A DNA stretch of 64,000 nucleotides from Burkholderiales bacterium (lineage in GTDB: Bacteria > Pseudomonadota > Gammaproteobacteria > Burkholderiales > Burkholderiaceae_C): positions 1 to 64,000 of the forward strand of contig JAGWTP010000005.1 of the NCBI GenBank assembly GCA_028868895.1. The letters run 5' to 3'. The notes beneath the pieces are model-generated. The model searched no databases and was not told the DNA's origin. It saw nothing but the letters and a program-made list of their open reading frames with translations. Both the position numbers and the translations under genes were made by a program. Position 1 is the stretch's first letter. Each line of letters starts with the position of its first letter. Positions 26,180 through 38,669 of the stretch are shown piece after piece.

Positions 26180-26560
26180 ATGCGACTGCCCGACATGCTC
26201 ATCATCCTGGCCGGCGTGCTGCTCAACGCGGTGGCGCAGCTGCTGCTGAAGGCCGGCGCCGGCTCGGTCGGCCCGATCGCCGGCTGGAGCGCGCTGCGCG
26301 GCGTGGCCGGTGCGCTGGCGGTCCACCCCGCGGTGCTCGGCGGCCTGGCCTGCTACGTGGTCAGCGTGGTGGTCTGGATCGTCGCGCTGTCGCGCGTCGA
26401 CGTGAGCGTGGCCTACCCGATGCTGTCGATCGGCTACGTCGTCAACGCGCTGCTCGCGATGTGGCTGTTCGGCGAGGCAGTCTCGCTGCAGCGCTGGCTC
26501 GGCATCGCGGTGATCCTCATCGGCGTGACGATCGTCGCGCGCTCGGGGGCGCACACGTGA
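26180..26560 (+). CDS. SMR-fold small membrane protein, likely Ara4N-undecaprenyl-phosphate flippase subunit (ArnE/F-like)
   Basis: This 126-residue protein has four hydrophobic helices of the EmrE/SMR fold (LIILAGVLLNAVAQLLLKAG; LGGLACYVVSVVVWIVAL; VSVAYPMLSIGYVVNALLAMWLFGE; WLGIAVILIGVTIVAR). In E. coli, ArnE and ArnF form a heterodimer that flips the Ara4N lipid; only one such gene is present here, so a homodimer or a partner elsewhere is implied. The ATG at 26180 is preferred over an in-frame one at 26123. Its stop overlaps the arnB start. Confidence 0.82.
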   Translation: MRLPDMLIILAGVLLNAVAQLLLKAGAGSVGPIAGWSALRGVAGALAVHPAVLGGLACYVVSVVVWIVALSRVDVSVAYPMLSIGYVVNALLAMWLFGEAVSLQRWLGIAVILIGVTIVARSGAHT

Positions 26561-27693
26561 CGACCGGGTTGCCGTTCCTGCCGTTCACGCGGCCGAGCAT
26601 CGACGAAGCGACGATCGCCGACGTCGCCGAAGTGCTGCTCTCCGGCTGGCTCACGACCGGCCCGCGCTGCAAGGCGCTGGAGGCGGCGCTGTCGCAGCGC
26701 TACGGCGGACGGCCGGTGCGGCTGGCGGCATCGGCCACCGCGGCGCTCGAGATGGCGCTGCGGCTCGCCGGCGTCGGCCCGGGCGACGAGGTCATCACCA
26801 CGCCGCTGAGCTGGGTCGCGACCGGCAACGTGATCCTGCAGGTCGGCGCCACGCCGGTGTTCGTCGACGTCGACCCCGCCACCCGCAACATCGACCTCAC
26901 CCGCATCGAGGCCGCGATCACGCCGGCCACGCGGGCGATCCTGCCGGTCGACCTGGCCGGCCTGCCGGTGGACCGCGCGCGCCTGTACGAGATCGCGCAG
27001 CGCCACGGCCTGCGCGTGATCGAAGACGCCGCGCAGGCGATGGGGGCGCGCAGCGGCGGCGTCGAGATCGGCCGCAGCGGCGACTTGGTGTCGATCAGCT
27101 TCCATGCCAACAAGAACATGACCACGGCCGAAGGCGGCTGCCTGGTGATGAACACCGACGACGAGGCGCGCCGCTTCGAGGCGCTGCGGCTGCAGGGCGT
27201 GGTGCGCTTCGCCGACGGCACGATGGACGTCGAGCGGCTCGGCGGCAAGGCCAACCTGACCGACGTCGCCGCCGCCATCGGCCTGGGGCAGCTCAAGCAG
27301 CTCGACGGCTTCAACCAGCGCCGCAAGCAGCTGGCGCGACGCTACTTCGAGCGGCTCGACCGCCACCTCGGCCTGACGCTGCCGATCGAGGAATACGAAC
27401 ACGGCAACTGGCACATGTTCCAACCGCTGCTGCCGCTGTCGCCGACCTCCATCACGCGCGCCGCGTTCATCGAGGCGATGAAGCTCGAAGGCATCGGCAT
27501 CGGCGTGCACTACCCGGCGATGCACCTGTTCACGCTGTACCGGGGCCTGGGCCACCGCGAGGGCGACTTTCCCGAGGCCGAGCGGATCGGACGCAGCATC
27601 GTCACGCTGCCGCTGTTCCCGGCGATGGCCGACACCGACGTCGACCGCGTCTGCGACGCGCTGCGCCGCGTGCTCGCGCCGGCCCTGAACTGA
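26557..27693 (+). CDS. arnB: UDP-4-amino-4-deoxy-L-arabinose aminotransferase
   Basis: This PLP enzyme of the DegT/DnrJ/EryC1 family (378 residues) converts UDP-Ara4O to UDP-L-Ara4N with glutamate. The N-terminus LPFTRPSID is typical of ArnB, and LLSGWLTTGP follows. The cofactor-binding lysine is in FHANKNMTTAEGG, and EDAAQAMGA carries the Asp that holds the PLP ring. The start is GTG 26557, overlapping the SMR gene stop (GTGA). Order and coupling match an Ara4N operon. Confidence 0.93.
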   Translation: MTTGLPFLPFTRPSIDEATIADVAEVLLSGWLTTGPRCKALEAALSQRYGGRPVRLAASATAALEMALRLAGVGPGDEVITTPLSWVATGNVILQVGATPVFVDVDPATRNIDLTRIEAAITPATRAILPVDLAGLPVDRARLYEIAQRHGLRVIEDAAQAMGARSGGVEIGRSGDLVSISFHANKNMTTAEGGCLVMNTDDEARRFEALRLQGVVRFADGTMDVERLGGKANLTDVAAAIGLGQLKQLDGFNQRRKQLARRYFERLDRHLGLTLPIEEYEHGNWHMFQPLLPLSPTSITRAAFIEAMKLEGIGIGVHYPAMHLFTLYRGLGHREGDFPEAERIGRSIVTLPLFPAMADTDVDRVCDALRRVLAPALN

Positions 27694-27715
27694 CACGCCG
27701 CTCGGGCACACGCAC

Positions 27716-28711
27716 ATGCAACTCCACGAAGCCATCGACCTGCGCTCGGGCCAGCCGGCGAGCGCCACCGCCGCCGACGCGGTGGCGTTGAGCGTCGTGA
27801 TCCCGGTCTACAACGAAGAGCCCGGGCTGGGCGCGCTGTTCGACCGGCTCTATCCGGCGCTCGACGCACTCGGGCTGCGCTACGAGGTCGTGTTCATCAA
27901 CGACGGCAGCCGCGACCGCTCGGCGCAGCTGCTCGCCGAGCAGTTCGAGCGCCGCCCCGACGTGACGCGCGTGATCCTGTTCAACGGCAACTTCGGCCAG
28001 CACCGCGCAATCCTGGCCGGCTTCGAGCACTGCCGTGGCGAGCGCGTGGTCACGCTCGACGCCGACCTGCAGAACCCGCCCGAAGACATCAAGAACCTGC
28101 TCGCCGCGATGGACGACGGCCACGACTACGTCGGCTCGATCCGGCGCCGGCGGCGCGACTCGGTCTGGCGGCGCTGGGCCAGCCGCAGCATGAACCGGCT
28201 GCGCGCCAGCATCACCCGCATCGAGATGACCGACCAGGGCTGCATGATGCGCGCCTACAGCCGCAACATCGTCCAGCTCATCAACCAGTGCGGCGAGATG
28301 AACACCTTCATTCCGGCGCTGGCCTACCAGTTCGCGCGCCGGCCCACCGAGATCGAGGTCGGCCACGAAGAGCGCCACGCCGGCGAGTCCAAGTATTCGC
28401 TGTACAGCCTGATCCGCCTGAACTTCGACCTCGTCACCGGCTTCTCGGTGGTGCCGCTGCAGTGGTTCTCGATGCTCGGCATGGCGGTGTCATTGGGGGC
28501 CGCCGCGCTGGTGGTGCTGCTGGTGGCGCGGCGCCTGATCATCGGCCCCGAAGAAGGCGGCCTGTTCACGCTGTTCGCGATCGCCTTCCTGCTGATCGGG
28601 CTGGCGCTGTTCGGCATCGGCCTGCTCGGCGAATACGTCGGCCGCATCTTCCAGGAAGTGCGCTCGCGCCCGCGCTACGTGATCAGCGCCATCCTGGAAC
28701 GCAAACCGTGA
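27716..28711 (+). CDS. arnC: Undecaprenyl-phosphate 4-deoxy-4-formamido-L-arabinose transferase
   Basis: This 331-residue GT2-family membrane enzyme transfers Ara4N-formyl from UDP to undecaprenyl phosphate. Visible motifs are [38 protein letters not shown] and [12 protein letters not shown] (nucleotide/metal). Later, [11 protein letters not shown] is ArnC-like. Two C-terminal transmembrane segments follow ([21 protein letters not shown] and [25 protein letters not shown]). It overlaps the formyltransferase gene by GTGA. Confidence 0.93.
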   Translation: MQLHEAIDLRSGQPASATAADAVALSVVIPVYNEEPGLGALFDRLYPALDALGLRYEVVFINDGSRDRSAQLLAEQFERRPDVTRVILFNGNFGQHRAILAGFEHCRGERVVTLDADLQNPPEDIKNLLAAMDDGHDYVGSIRRRRRDSVWRRWASRSMNRLRASITRIEMTDQGCMMRAYSRNIVQLINQCGEMNTFIPALAYQFARRPTEIEVGHEERHAGESKYSLYSLIRLNFDLVTGFSVVPLQWFSMLGMAVSLGAAALVVLLVARRLIIGPEEGGLFTLFAIAFLLIGLALFGIGLLGEYVGRIFQEVRSRPRYVISAILERKP

Positions 28712-29658
28712 GCGCCGTCGCGCGCGCCAGCGCCGTCGTGTTCGCGTACCACAACGTGGGCGCGCGCTGCCTGAAGGTGCTGCTCGACGGCGGCGTCGAC
28801 GTGCGGCTCGTCGTCACCCACGCCGACAACCCGGCCGAGGCGCTCTGGTTCGCCAGCGTCGCCGCGGTCGCGGCCGAACACGGCCTGCGCTGCATCGCGC
28901 CCGCCGACGCGAACGCGCCCGACGTGCTCGCCGAGTGCCGCGGCCACGCGCCCGACTTCCTGTTTTCGTTCTACTACCGCCAGATGCTGAAGGCGCCGCT
29001 GCTGGCCCTGCCGCGCCGCGGTGCCTACAACATGCACGGCTCGATGCTGCCGAAGTACCGCGGCCGCGCGCCGGTCAACTGGGCGGTGCTGCATGGCGAA
29101 CGCGAGACCGGCGCCAGCCTGCACGCGATGGAGGTCCAGCCCGACCGCGGCGCGCTGGTCGACCAGTGCGCGGTACCGATCCTGCGCGACGACAGCGCAC
29201 GCGAGGTGTTCGACAAGGTCGTCGTCGCGGCCGAGATCGTGCTCGCGCGCGCGCTGCCGCGCCTGATCGACGGCTCGGCCGTGCTCACGCCGCAGGACCT
29301 GGCGCGCGGCAGCTACTTCGGCGGGCGGCGCGCCGAAGACGGCCGCATCCCCGCCACCGCCGGCGGCCGCCAGATCCACGATCTGGTGCGGGCCGTAGCG
29401 CCGCCGGAATACCCGGGCGCGTACTTCGAGTCCGGCGGCGTGCGCATCGGGCTGGCACGCACCCGGGTCTGCGAGACCCCCGCTCCGGCGCGCACCGGCG
29501 CGCGGTTCTCGGTGTTCACGCGCGACGGCGCGCTGTGGCTGCAGGCCGCCGACGGCGTGCTGCTGCGCGTCCTCGCCGCGTCGGTGGCGGGCGCGCCGCT
29601 CGACGCGACCGGTTTTGTGTCGCGCTTCGGCGCCACCGCACTCATGCCCGACGTCTGA
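28708..29658 (+). CDS. UDP-L-Ara4N formyltransferase, separate counterpart of the ArnA N-terminal domain
   Basis: This 316-residue protein aligns with the formyltransferase half of bifunctional ArnA, which uses 10-formyl-tetrahydrofolate to formylate UDP-L-Ara4N. The catalytic pattern N-x-H...D is present: [19 protein letters not shown] carries Asn and His, and [10 protein letters not shown] carries Asp. The GTG at 28708 overlaps the arnC stop. In E. coli this domain is fused to the decarboxylase; here a stop and 53 bases separate it from the next gene, which encodes the other half. Confidence 0.9.
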   Translation: MSAVARASAVVFAYHNVGARCLKVLLDGGVDVRLVVTHADNPAEALWFASVAAVAAEHGLRCIAPADANAPDVLAECRGHAPDFLFSFYYRQMLKAPLLALPRRGAYNMHGSMLPKYRGRAPVNWAVLHGERETGASLHAMEVQPDRGALVDQCAVPILRDDSAREVFDKVVVAAEIVLARALPRLIDGSAVLTPQDLARGSYFGGRRAEDGRIPATAGGRQIHDLVRAVAPPEYPGAYFESGGVRIGLARTRVCETPAPARTGARFSVFTRDGALWLQAADGVLLRVLAASVAGAPLDATGFVSRFGATALMPDV

Positions 29659-29711
29659 GCCTGCGGGCGCTCGCGAACCAGATCCAAACTCCTTCTTCAG
29701 GAACCTTCCCC

Positions 29712-30755
29712 ATGCTCAAAGTCCTCATCCTCGGCGTCAACGGTTTCATCGGCCACCACCTGACGCGGCGCATCATCGAAACGACCGACTGGGAGGTCTA
29801 CGGCATGGACATGCAGTCCGAGCGCGTCGCGCCCTGGATGGACCACCCGCGCTTCCACTTCTTCGAGGGCGACATCACGATCAACAAGGAGTGGATCGAG
29901 TACCACGTGCGCAAGTGCGACGTGGTGCTGCCGCTGGTGGCGATCGCCACGCCGGCCACCTACGTGAGCGAGCCGCTGCGCGTGTTCGAGCTCGACTTCG
30001 AGGCCAACCTGCCGATCGTGCGGCACTGCGTGAAGTACAAGAAGCGCGTGATCTTCCCGAGCACCAGCGAGGTCTACGGCATGTGCGCCGACGACGCCTT
30101 CGACCCCGAGCAATCGCCGCTGGTCTACGGGCCGATCAACAAGCCGCGCTGGATCTACGCCTGCTCCAAGCAGCTGCTCGACCGCGTGATCCACGCCTAC
30201 GGCCAGGAACAGGGACTCGACTTCACGCTGTTCCGGCCGTTCAACTGGATCGGCCCGGGGCTGGACAGCCTGCACACCGCCAAGGAAGGCTCGAGCCGCG
30301 TGATCACGCAGTTCCTCGGCCACATCGTGCGCGGCGAACCGATCCAGCTCGTCGACGGCGGCCGGCAGCGCCGCTGCTTCACCGACATCGACGACGGCAT
30401 CGCCGCGCTGATGCAGATCCTCGTCAACCCCGAGGGCCGCGCGCGCGGCAACATCTACAACATCGGCAACCCGGCCAACGACCTGTCGGTGCGCGAACTG
30501 GCCGAGATGATGCTGGCGCTGGCCGCCACGCTGCCGGCCTATCGCGAGCGTGCGGCCCAGGTCAAACTGGTCGAAACCTCGTCGGGCGCCTACTACGGCA
30601 AGGGCTACCAGGACGTCGAGCGGCGCGTGCCGAAGATCGACAACACGATGCACGACCTGGGCTGGGCACCGCGCGCGACCATGCAGCAGGCGCTCGGCCG
30701 GCTGTTCGACCACTACCGCGACCAGCTCGACGACGCGCGCCACCTGAACGACTGA
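29712..30755 (+). CDS. UDP-glucuronate oxidative decarboxylase, separate counterpart of the ArnA C-terminal domain
   Basis: This 347-residue extended SDR enzyme converts UDP-glucuronate to UDP-4-keto-pentose (UDP-Ara4O) using NAD+. It has [10 protein letters not shown] for the dinucleotide, [10 protein letters not shown] (the Ser-Glu pair characteristic of ArnA decarboxylase), and the YACSK YxxxK catalytic pair. [12 protein letters not shown] and [14 protein letters not shown] follow, the latter around the arginine implicated in decarboxylation. A purine-rich AGGAA stands 10 bases before the ATG. Together with the preceding gene it makes a split ArnA. Confidence 0.92.
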   Translation: MLKVLILGVNGFIGHHLTRRIIETTDWEVYGMDMQSERVAPWMDHPRFHFFEGDITINKEWIEYHVRKCDVVLPLVAIATPATYVSEPLRVFELDFEANLPIVRHCVKYKKRVIFPSTSEVYGMCADDAFDPEQSPLVYGPINKPRWIYACSKQLLDRVIHAYGQEQGLDFTLFRPFNWIGPGLDSLHTAKEGSSRVITQFLGHIVRGEPIQLVDGGRQRRCFTDIDDGIAALMQILVNPEGRARGNIYNIGNPANDLSVRELAEMMLALAATLPAYRERAAQVKLVETSSGAYYGKGYQDVERRVPKIDNTMHDLGWAPRATMQQALGRLFDHYRDQLDDARHLND

Positions 30756-30773
30756 GAACCCCCGTCGCGCGCC

Positions 30774-31718
30774 GTGGCAACGCTGTGCCTGAAGATCGAC
30801 GTCGACACCTGGCGCGGTACGCGCGAGGGCGTTCCGGCGCTCGCCCGGCTGCTCGAGCGCGTCGGCGCGCCGGCGAGCTTTCTGTTCAGCCTCGGGCCCG
30901 ACCACACCGGCCGCGCGATCCGGCGCGCCTTGCGGCCCGGCTTCTTCGGCAAGGTGGCGCGCACCTCGGTGCTCGAGCACTACGGCGTGCGCACGCTGCT
31001 CTACGGCACGCTGCTGCCCGGCCCCGACATCGGCCGCCGTGAGGCCGCCACGCTGCGCGCGATCGAAGGCGCCGGCTTCGAGACCGGCGTGCACACCTGG
31101 GACCACGTGCGCTGGCAGGACCATGTCGCCGACGCGAGCGAAGCCTGGACGCGTACCGAGCTGGAGCGCGCCACCCGGCGCTATGCGGAAGTCTTCGGCC
31201 ATGCGCCCGCCGTGCACGGCGCGGCCGGCTGGCAGATGAACGACCACGCGCTGGCGCTGCAGGCCGAGCTCGGCTACACGGTGGCCTCCGACACGCGCGG
31301 CAGCACGCCGTTCGTGCCGGTCGATGCGGCCGGCCGGGAGCTCGGTCCAACGCAATTCCCCACCACCTTGCCCACGCTCGACGAGTTGCTCGGCCTGGAC
31401 GGCCGCGACGCCGGCAACGTCGACCGGGCGCTGCTCGACCTCACCGAGCGCGACCCCGCACCGCTGCAGGTCTACACGCTGCACGCCGAGCTCGAGGGGC
31501 AAAAGCTGCTGCCGGTGTTCGAGCGGTTGCTGCGAGGCTGGCGCGCGCAGGGGCACAGCTTCGCGAGCCTGGGCCAGATTGCGGCGCTGACGGACCGCGC
31601 CACGCTGCCGCGCTGCCGCGTACTGCGCGGTGAAGTGGCGGGGCGCAGCGGTGAGCTGGCGCTGCAGGGTCCGGTGATCGACGGCGTCGGCGCGCCTCGA
31701 GCGGCGGCACCGGCCTGA
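30774..31718 (+). CDS. arnD: 4-deoxy-4-formamido-L-arabinose-phosphoundecaprenol deformylase
   Basis: This 314-residue NodB-fold enzyme removes the formyl group from the undecaprenyl-linked sugar before flipping. It contains LKIDVDTWRGTREGVP at the N-terminus (motif 1 aspartates) and ETGVHTWDHVRWQD (motif 2 histidines). HGAAGWQMND follows, and the C-terminal YTLHAELEGQ segment is typical of ArnD. The GTG at 30774 lies 18 bases after the decarboxylase stop. It is the last plus-strand arn gene and is convergent with ugd. Confidence 0.92.
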   Translation: MATLCLKIDVDTWRGTREGVPALARLLERVGAPASFLFSLGPDHTGRAIRRALRPGFFGKVARTSVLEHYGVRTLLYGTLLPGPDIGRREAATLRAIEGAGFETGVHTWDHVRWQDHVADASEAWTRTELERATRRYAEVFGHAPAVHGAAGWQMNDHALALQAELGYTVASDTRGSTPFVPVDAAGRELGPTQFPTTLPTLDELLGLDGRDAGNVDRALLDLTERDPAPLQVYTLHAELEGQKLLPVFERLLRGWRAQGHSFASLGQIAALTDRATLPRCRVLRGEVAGRSGELALQGPVIDGVGAPRAAAPA

Positions 31719-31770
31719 ACGACGGCCGGTTGAGCGGCCCGAAGGTCCGGCGCGGCGACGCGCCGCACAC

Positions 31771-33099
31771 TCAGCGCATCGGCCGGCCGATGGCGTGGTA
31801 TTCGATGCCGATTCGGTGCATCAGCGCCGGCTCGTACAGGTTGCGGCCGTCGAACACCACCGCGTCCTTCAGTGCGTCGCGCACGGCCTCGAGGTCGGGC
31901 GTGCGGAACTCCTTCCACTCGGTGACGATGACCAGCGCGTTGGCGCCGGCGAGCGCCTGCTCGGCCGAAGCGACGAGGGTCAGGCCGGGCAGGTCGCCGA
32001 AGACGCGGGCAGCCTCGTCGCGGGCCACCGGATCGTAGGCGCGCACCGCGGCCCCACGTGCGGCCAGCGCCGCCACGATCACGCGGCTCGGCGCCTCGCG
32101 CATGTCGTCGGTGTTGGGCTTGTAGGCCAGCCCCCAGAGCGCGAAAGTGAGGCCGCGCAGGTCAGGGCCATAGCGGGCCACGACCTTGTCGACCAGCACC
32201 ATCTTCTGCTCGGCGTTGACGGCCTCGACCGCGGCCAGCATCTTCGACGGCAGGCCGGCCTCGGCCGATGTTCGGGCCAGCGCCTGCAGGTCCTTCGGGA
32301 AGCAGCTGCCGCCATAGCCGGCGCCAGCGTAGAGAAAGTGCGTGCCGATGCGCGGGTCGGTGCCCATGCCTAAGCGCACCAGTTCGATGTCGGCGCCCAG
32401 CCGCTCGGCCACGCGCGAGAGTTCGTTCATGAAGCTGATGCGCGTGGCCAGCATCGCATTGGCCGCGTACTTGGTGAATTCGGCGCTGCGGACGTCCATC
32501 ACCAGCATGCGGTCGTGGTTGCGCAGGAACGGCGCATAGAGCGCGCGCAGCAGCATGATCGCGCGCTCGTCTTCGGCGCCGACCACGACCCGGTCGGGGC
32601 GCGTGAAGTCGGCCACCGCCGCACCTTCCTTCAGGAACTCGGGGTTGGAGGCGACCGAGAACTCGAGCGCCACGCCGCGCAATGCCAGTTCGTGTTCGAT
32701 CGCGGCCTTGACCTTGCCCGCGGTGCCCACCGGCACGGTGCTCTTGTCGACGACGAGCTTGTAGTCGGTCATGTGGCGGCCGATGTTGCGCGCCGCGGCG
32801 AGCACGTACTGAAGGTCGGCCGAGCCGTCTTCGTCGGGCGGCGTGCCCACCGCGATGAACTGCAAGGTGCCGTGCGCGACGGCGGTGGCCACGTCGGTGG
32901 TGAAGCGCAGGCGCCCGACCTGCGCGTTGCGGTGGACGATCTCCTCCAGACCCGGCTCGTGGATCGGGATGCCGCCGGCATTGAGCATCGCGACCTTGGC
33001 CGCGTCGAGGTCCAGGCAGACCACGTGGTTGCCCATGTCCGCCAGGCAGGCCCCGGCCACCAGGCCCACGTACCCCGTTCCGATGACGGTGACTTTCAT
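31771..33099 (-). CDS. ugd: UDP-glucose 6-dehydrogenase
   Basis: This 442-residue enzyme oxidises UDP-glucose to UDP-glucuronate, the precursor for the Ara4N pathway encoded convergently next to it. Motifs are [10 protein letters not shown] at the N-terminus, [10 protein letters not shown], the catalytic cysteine in YGGSCFPKD, and [16 protein letters not shown] in the C-terminal domain. Its ATG overlaps the lolA stop (ATGA), so it is cotranslated with ftsK-lolA and not with the arn genes, although it serves them. Confidence 0.95.
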   Translation of the reverse strand: MKVTVIGTGYVGLVAGACLADMGNHVVCLDLDAAKVAMLNAGGIPIHEPGLEEIVHRNAQVGRLRFTTDVATAVAHGTLQFIAVGTPPDEDGSADLQYVLAAARNIGRHMTDYKLVVDKSTVPVGTAGKVKAAIEHELALRGVALEFSVASNPEFLKEGAAVADFTRPDRVVVGAEDERAIMLLRALYAPFLRNHDRMLVMDVRSAEFTKYAANAMLATRISFMNELSRVAERLGADIELVRLGMGTDPRIGTHFLYAGAGYGGSCFPKDLQALARTSAEAGLPSKMLAAVEAVNAEQKMVLVDKVVARYGPDLRGLTFALWGLAYKPNTDDMREAPSRVIVAALAARGAAVRAYDPVARDEAARVFGDLPGLTLVASAEQALAGANALVIVTEWKEFRTPDLEAVRDALKDAVVFDGRNLYEPALMHRIGIEYHAIGRPMR

Positions 33100-33704
33100 T
33101 GTTCGATGACGTCGGCCCCGGCCGGCGGTGTGAAGTGAAACGCATCGGCGGCGAAGTGCACGCCCGAAATGAACTGGCTGAACTGCAGCAACGAGTGCTG
33201 GTCGAATGCATCGACGATCTCGACGGCGGCCAAATCCTTGCCGCGGAAGCCCACGCGCACCGACTTGAACGCGCTGTCCTTCTGCTTCGGCGTGGCCAGC
33301 ACCCAGTCGAGGCCGTCTTTCGCGGGCAGCGACGTGAGTTCGAAGTCCTTGTCGAGCGAGCCGCCGGCGAGCAATGCGGCCGGCGTGGCGCCGAGTGCCG
33401 ACGAGAACTTGCGCGAGCTGGCCTGGTTCAGGTCGGCATCGAAGATCCAGACCTTCTGGCCGTCGGCGACGATGACCTGCTGAAACGGCTTTTCGTAGAC
33501 GAAGCGGAAGCGGTTCGGGCGCCAGAACTCGAAGTAGCCGCTGGACACCTTCTTCTTCGCGCCGTCGGGCGAGGTCACGGTCTGGGTGAACTGCGCGCGG
33601 CCGGTCTTCACGTCGCGGATGAAGGCCTTCAGGGTGTCGACCGCATCGGCCTGCGCGGTGAGAGTGGCCAGCGCCAGCGCGAACGCGGCTAGTAGTCTCT
33701 TCAT
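33096..33704 (-). CDS. lolA: Outer-membrane lipoprotein carrier protein
   Basis: This 202-residue periplasmic chaperone moves lipoproteins from LolCDE to LolB. The signal peptide [21 protein letters not shown] is followed by the LolA body, with [35 protein letters not shown] and [12 protein letters not shown]. The start overlaps the ftsK stop and the end overlaps ugd, both as ATGA. ftsK-lolA adjacency is the standard proteobacterial order, which marks this as the housekeeping copy, unlike the pigment-cluster relative at 5435. Confidence 0.95.
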   Translation of the reverse strand: MKRLLAAFALALATLTAQADAVDTLKAFIRDVKTGRAQFTQTVTSPDGAKKKVSSGYFEFWRPNRFRFVYEKPFQQVIVADGQKVWIFDADLNQASSRKFSSALGATPAALLAGGSLDKDFELTSLPAKDGLDWVLATPKQKDSAFKSVRVGFRGKDLAAVEIVDAFDQHSLLQFSQFISGVHFAADAFHFTPPAGADVIEQ

Positions 33705-36085
33705 TCGGCGCGGCCCGGAACGATGATGTCGCGGTTGCCGTTGGTCGACATGCTCGAGACCAGTCCCGACTTTTCCATCTGTTCGAGCAGGCGCGCCGCG
33801 CGGTTGTAGCCGATGCGCAGGTGGCGCTGCACCAGCGAGATCGACGCACGCTTGTGCTGCAGCACGATCGCCACCGCCTGGTCGTACATCGCGTCGGCTT
33901 CGCCGCCGCCCATCACGCCGCTTTCGCCCGAGAGCACGTCGCCGCCTTCGCCGTCGAGCGTGCCGCCTTCGAGGATGCCCTCGATGTAGTTGGGCTCGCC
34001 CTGGCTCTTCAGGTAGCTGACCACGCGGTGCACCTCGTCGTCGCTGACGAACGCACCGTGCACGCGGATCGGCAACCCGGTGCCCGAAGGCATGTAGAGC
34101 ATGTCGCCCATGCCGAGCAGCGCTTCGGCGCCCATCTGGTCGAGGATCGTGCGCGAGTCGATCTTGCTGCTGACCTGGAAGCTCAGCCGCGTCGGGATGT
34201 TGGCCTTGATCAGGCCGGTGATCACGTCCACGCTCGGGCGCTGCGTGGCCAGGATCAGGTGGATGCCCGAGGCGCGCGCCTTCTGCGCCAGGCGCGCGAT
34301 CAGCTCCTCGATCTTCTTGCCGATGACCATCATCAGGTCGGCGAGTTCGTCGATCACGATCACGATGAAGGGCAGGCGTTCGAGCGGCTCGGGCTGTTCG
34401 GGCGTGAGGCTGAACGGGTTGGGCAGGAGCTCGCCGCGCTCCTTGGCCTCGTCGAGCTTCTTGTTGTAGCTGGCCAGGCCGCGCACGCCCAACTTGCTCA
34501 TCAGCTTGTAGCGGCGCTCCATCTCGCCGACGCCCCAGTTGAGCGCATTGGCGGCCTGCTTCATGTCGGTGACGACCGGGCACAGCAGGTGCGGGATGCC
34601 TTCGTAGACGCTCATCTCGAGCATCTTCGGGTCGATCAGGATCAACCGCACATCGCGTGCCTCGGCCTTGTACAGCAGGCTCAGGATCATCGCGTTGATG
34701 CCCACCGACTTGCCCGCGCCGGTGGTGCCGGCCACCAGGCAGTGCGGCATCTTGGCCAGGTCGGCCACCACCGGGTTGCCGACGATGTCCTTGCCCAGCC
34801 CCATGGTGAGCTGCGATTGGGCATCGTTGTAGACCTGCGAGCCCAGGATCTCCGACAGGCGGATCATCTGCCGCTTGGCGTTGGGCAGTTCCAGCGCCAT
34901 CGTCGTCTTGCCGGGGATGGTCTCGACCACGCGGATGCTCACCAGGCTCAGCGAGCGCGCCAGGTCCTTCGACAGGTTCAGCACCTGCGAGCCCTTCACG
35001 CCGACCGCGGGCTCGATCTCGTAGCGCGTGATCACCGGGCCGGGCGAGGCCGCGACGACCCGCACCTCGACGCCGAAGTCCTTGAGCTTCTTCTCGATCA
35101 GCCGCGAGGTCATCTCCAGCGTCTCGGGCGCCACGCTCTCGGTGCGACCCGGCGCGGCGTCGAGCAGATCGACCTGCGGCAACTTGGTGTCGACGAGTTC
35201 GCTGAACAGCGGCTTCTGGCGTTCCTTGACGACGCGGGTGCTCTTGGGCACCTCCATCACCGGCGCCTCGATCACGATCGGCAGGTGGTCTTCGTGCAGG
35301 TGCTGCTCGACCTCGGCGACCGCCTCGCGTTCGCGCAGGGCCTGCTCGCCGACGCGCAAGTCCTCGGCGCGCTCGAAGCGCTCGACGCGCCGTTCGCGCA
35401 GCGACTCGATCCAGGCGCCGATGCCTTCGGCCAGCCGCAGCCATGAGAAGCGCAATGCGAGCGCCGCGCCCGCGACCAGCAGCGCGATCCACAGCACGCC
35501 GGAGCCGGCGAAGCCGAGCAGGTTCTGGCTCGCGTGGCCCAGCATGTAGCCGAGCGCGCCGCCAGCGTGGCCGCCCGCGACCCGCCCTTCCCAAAGGTAC
35601 AGGCGCGTCCATTCGAGTGACGAACTGGCGGCCAGCAGCATCGCCAGGCCGATCCAGAACAGCCACACCGGCCGCGGCGCGTCGGTGGGCGCGGGTGGCG
35701 CCGCCGGGTCGCTTCGCAGCAGCCGGGCCAACGCGCCGAGCCAGGCCCGCAACCCGACCGCCACGGCCCACCAGACCGAGTAGCCGAACATGAAATACGA
35801 AAGGTCGGAGAACCAGGCGCCGAGCGTGCCGGCCTTGTTCAACACCACGGCGGTCGAGCCCGAGGTCGAGAACGCCGGGTCGGCGGCATTGTGGGTGGCC
35901 AGTGCGAGCACGGCCAGCAGCCACAACATGCCGGTGACCAGCAGCACGAACTGGGCGCGCCAGCCGGCCGGGTGGTGCGGCACCGGCAACGCGCGCTTGC
36001 CGCCGCGCTTGGTGGCGGCTCTCGCAGAAACCGGGCTGTTGGGGGCCCCGCCGTCGGAGCGCAGTGAGCCGAGAGGAAACGTCAT
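33701..36085 (-). CDS. ftsK: DNA translocase FtsK
   Basis: This 794-residue protein is a septal DNA pump that resolves chromosome dimers with XerCD. Four N-terminal membrane segments (residues about 40-190) precede a fairly short linker. The RecA-like motor has Walker [14 protein letters not shown], Walker [14 protein letters not shown] and [12 protein letters not shown]. The gamma winged-helix that reads KOPS sequences is at the C-terminus ([24 protein letters not shown]). The short linker is typical of many Betaproteobacteria. Confidence 0.96.
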   Translation of the reverse strand: MTFPLGSLRSDGGAPNSPVSARAATKRGGKRALPVPHHPAGWRAQFVLLVTGMLWLLAVLALATHNAADPAFSTSGSTAVVLNKAGTLGAWFSDLSYFMFGYSVWWAVAVGLRAWLGALARLLRSDPAAPPAPTDAPRPVWLFWIGLAMLLAASSSLEWTRLYLWEGRVAGGHAGGALGYMLGHASQNLLGFAGSGVLWIALLVAGAALALRFSWLRLAEGIGAWIESLRERRVERFERAEDLRVGEQALREREAVAEVEQHLHEDHLPIVIEAPVMEVPKSTRVVKERQKPLFSELVDTKLPQVDLLDAAPGRTESVAPETLEMTSRLIEKKLKDFGVEVRVVAASPGPVITRYEIEPAVGVKGSQVLNLSKDLARSLSLVSIRVVETIPGKTTMALELPNAKRQMIRLSEILGSQVYNDAQSQLTMGLGKDIVGNPVVADLAKMPHCLVAGTTGAGKSVGINAMILSLLYKAEARDVRLILIDPKMLEMSVYEGIPHLLCPVVTDMKQAANALNWGVGEMERRYKLMSKLGVRGLASYNKKLDEAKERGELLPNPFSLTPEQPEPLERLPFIVIVIDELADLMMVIGKKIEELIARLAQKARASGIHLILATQRPSVDVITGLIKANIPTRLSFQVSSKIDSRTILDQMGAEALLGMGDMLYMPSGTGLPIRVHGAFVSDDEVHRVVSYLKSQGEPNYIEGILEGGTLDGEGGDVLSGESGVMGGGEADAMYDQAVAIVLQHKRASISLVQRHLRIGYNRAARLLEQMEKSGLVSSMSTNGNRDIIVPGRAE

Positions 36086-36146
36086 CGGCGAATTGTGGCC
36101 GATCGCGACAGCGCCGGGCCGACCCGGCTGCCACGCGCCGCGCGTG

Positions 36147-38036
<1,890 letters not shown>

Positions 38037-38072
38037 GCAGGCCGGTGGACGGGTGGCGCGGAAAAGTCTGTC

Positions 38073-38078
38073 TATAAT
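38073..38078 (+). promoter_or_regulatory. rpmB-rpmG promoter -10 box
   Basis: A perfect TATAAT lies 54 bases before the rpmB ATG and 37 bases after the trxB stop, consistent with strong constitutive transcription of the ribosomal protein pair. The -35 region is not clear. Confidence 0.55.
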
Positions 38079-38131
38079 CGCAGTCTTTGCCGAAATTCTG
38101 GCATCCGATCCAACGAACACGGAGAAGCGTC

Positions 38132-38365
38132 ATGGCACGCGTCTGTCAGGTCACGGGCAAGCGCCCGATGGTGGGAAACAACGTCTCCCACGCCAACAAC
38201 AAAACGAAGCGCCGCTTCCTGCCCAACCTGCAGTACCGGCGTTTCTGGGTCGAGGCCGAAAACCGCTGGGTGCGCCTGCGCATCACCAACGCGGCATTGC
38301 GGCTGATCGACAAGGTGGGCATCGAGCAGGTCCTCGTCGACCTGCGCGCCCGCGGTGAAATCTGA
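38132..38365 (+). CDS. rpmB: 50S ribosomal protein L28
   Basis: This 77-residue basic ribosomal protein starts [21 protein letters not shown], the standard L28 N-terminus. The body contains [36 protein letters not shown] ribosome-binding site stands seven bases before the ATG. It is followed 19 bases later by rpmG, the usual pair. Confidence 0.97.
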   Translation: MARVCQVTGKRPMVGNNVSHANNKTKRRFLPNLQYRRFWVEAENRWVRLRITNAALRLIDKVGIEQVLVDLRARGEI

Positions 38366-38384
38366 ACACGCCTAGGAGCTGATC

Positions 38385-38552
38385 ATGGCAAAAGGTGGAC
38401 GCGAGAAAATCAAGCTGGAATCCAGCGCCGGCACCGGTCATTTCTACACGACCGACAAGAACAAGAAGACCACGCCGGAAAAGCTCGAGATGATCAAGTT
38501 CGATCCGAAGGCACGCAAGCACGTGACCTACAAGGAAACGAAGCTGAAGTAA
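38385..38552 (+). CDS. rpmG: 50S ribosomal protein L33
   Basis: This 55-residue protein begins [20 protein letters not shown] and ends in [11 protein letters not shown]. It is the zinc-free form of L33, since the CxxC pairs are absent. A TAGGAG ribosome-binding site lies seven bases upstream of the ATG. It is cotranscribed with rpmB and followed by a strong terminator hairpin. Confidence 0.96.
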   Translation: MAKGGREKIKLESSAGTGHFYTTDKNKKTTPEKLEMIKFDPKARKHVTYKETKLK

Positions 38553-38575
38553 CGCCTTCGGGCATCGGGGAACGA

Positions 38576-38602
38576 GGGGTCGCATCGCGGCCCCTTTTCG
38601 TT
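38576..38602 (+). terminator. Rho-independent terminator after rpmBG
   Basis: GGGGTCGC-ATC-GCGGCCCC forms an eight-pair stem (one G-T pair) and is followed by TTTTCGTTT. Confidence 0.75.
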
Positions 38603-38620
38603 TGCTGTCGCCAAACGCAA

Positions 38621-38644
38621 CAAGGGCCGCATTCGCGGCCCTTG
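38621..38644 (-). terminator. Hairpin terminator of the convergent desaturase gene
   Basis: CAAGGGCCGC-ATTC-GCGGCCCTTG is a perfect ten-pair hairpin located 26 bases beyond the desaturase stop. On the minus strand it is followed by TTGCGTTTGG. It may act in both directions together with the previous hairpin. Confidence 0.65.
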
Positions 38645-38669
38645 TCGTTCGAGCGCTTGATGCTCTGGG

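Noticed and set aside
38576-38644. Repeat element formed by two similar hairpins
   Set aside because: They are better explained as convergent terminators of rpmBG and the desaturase gene.
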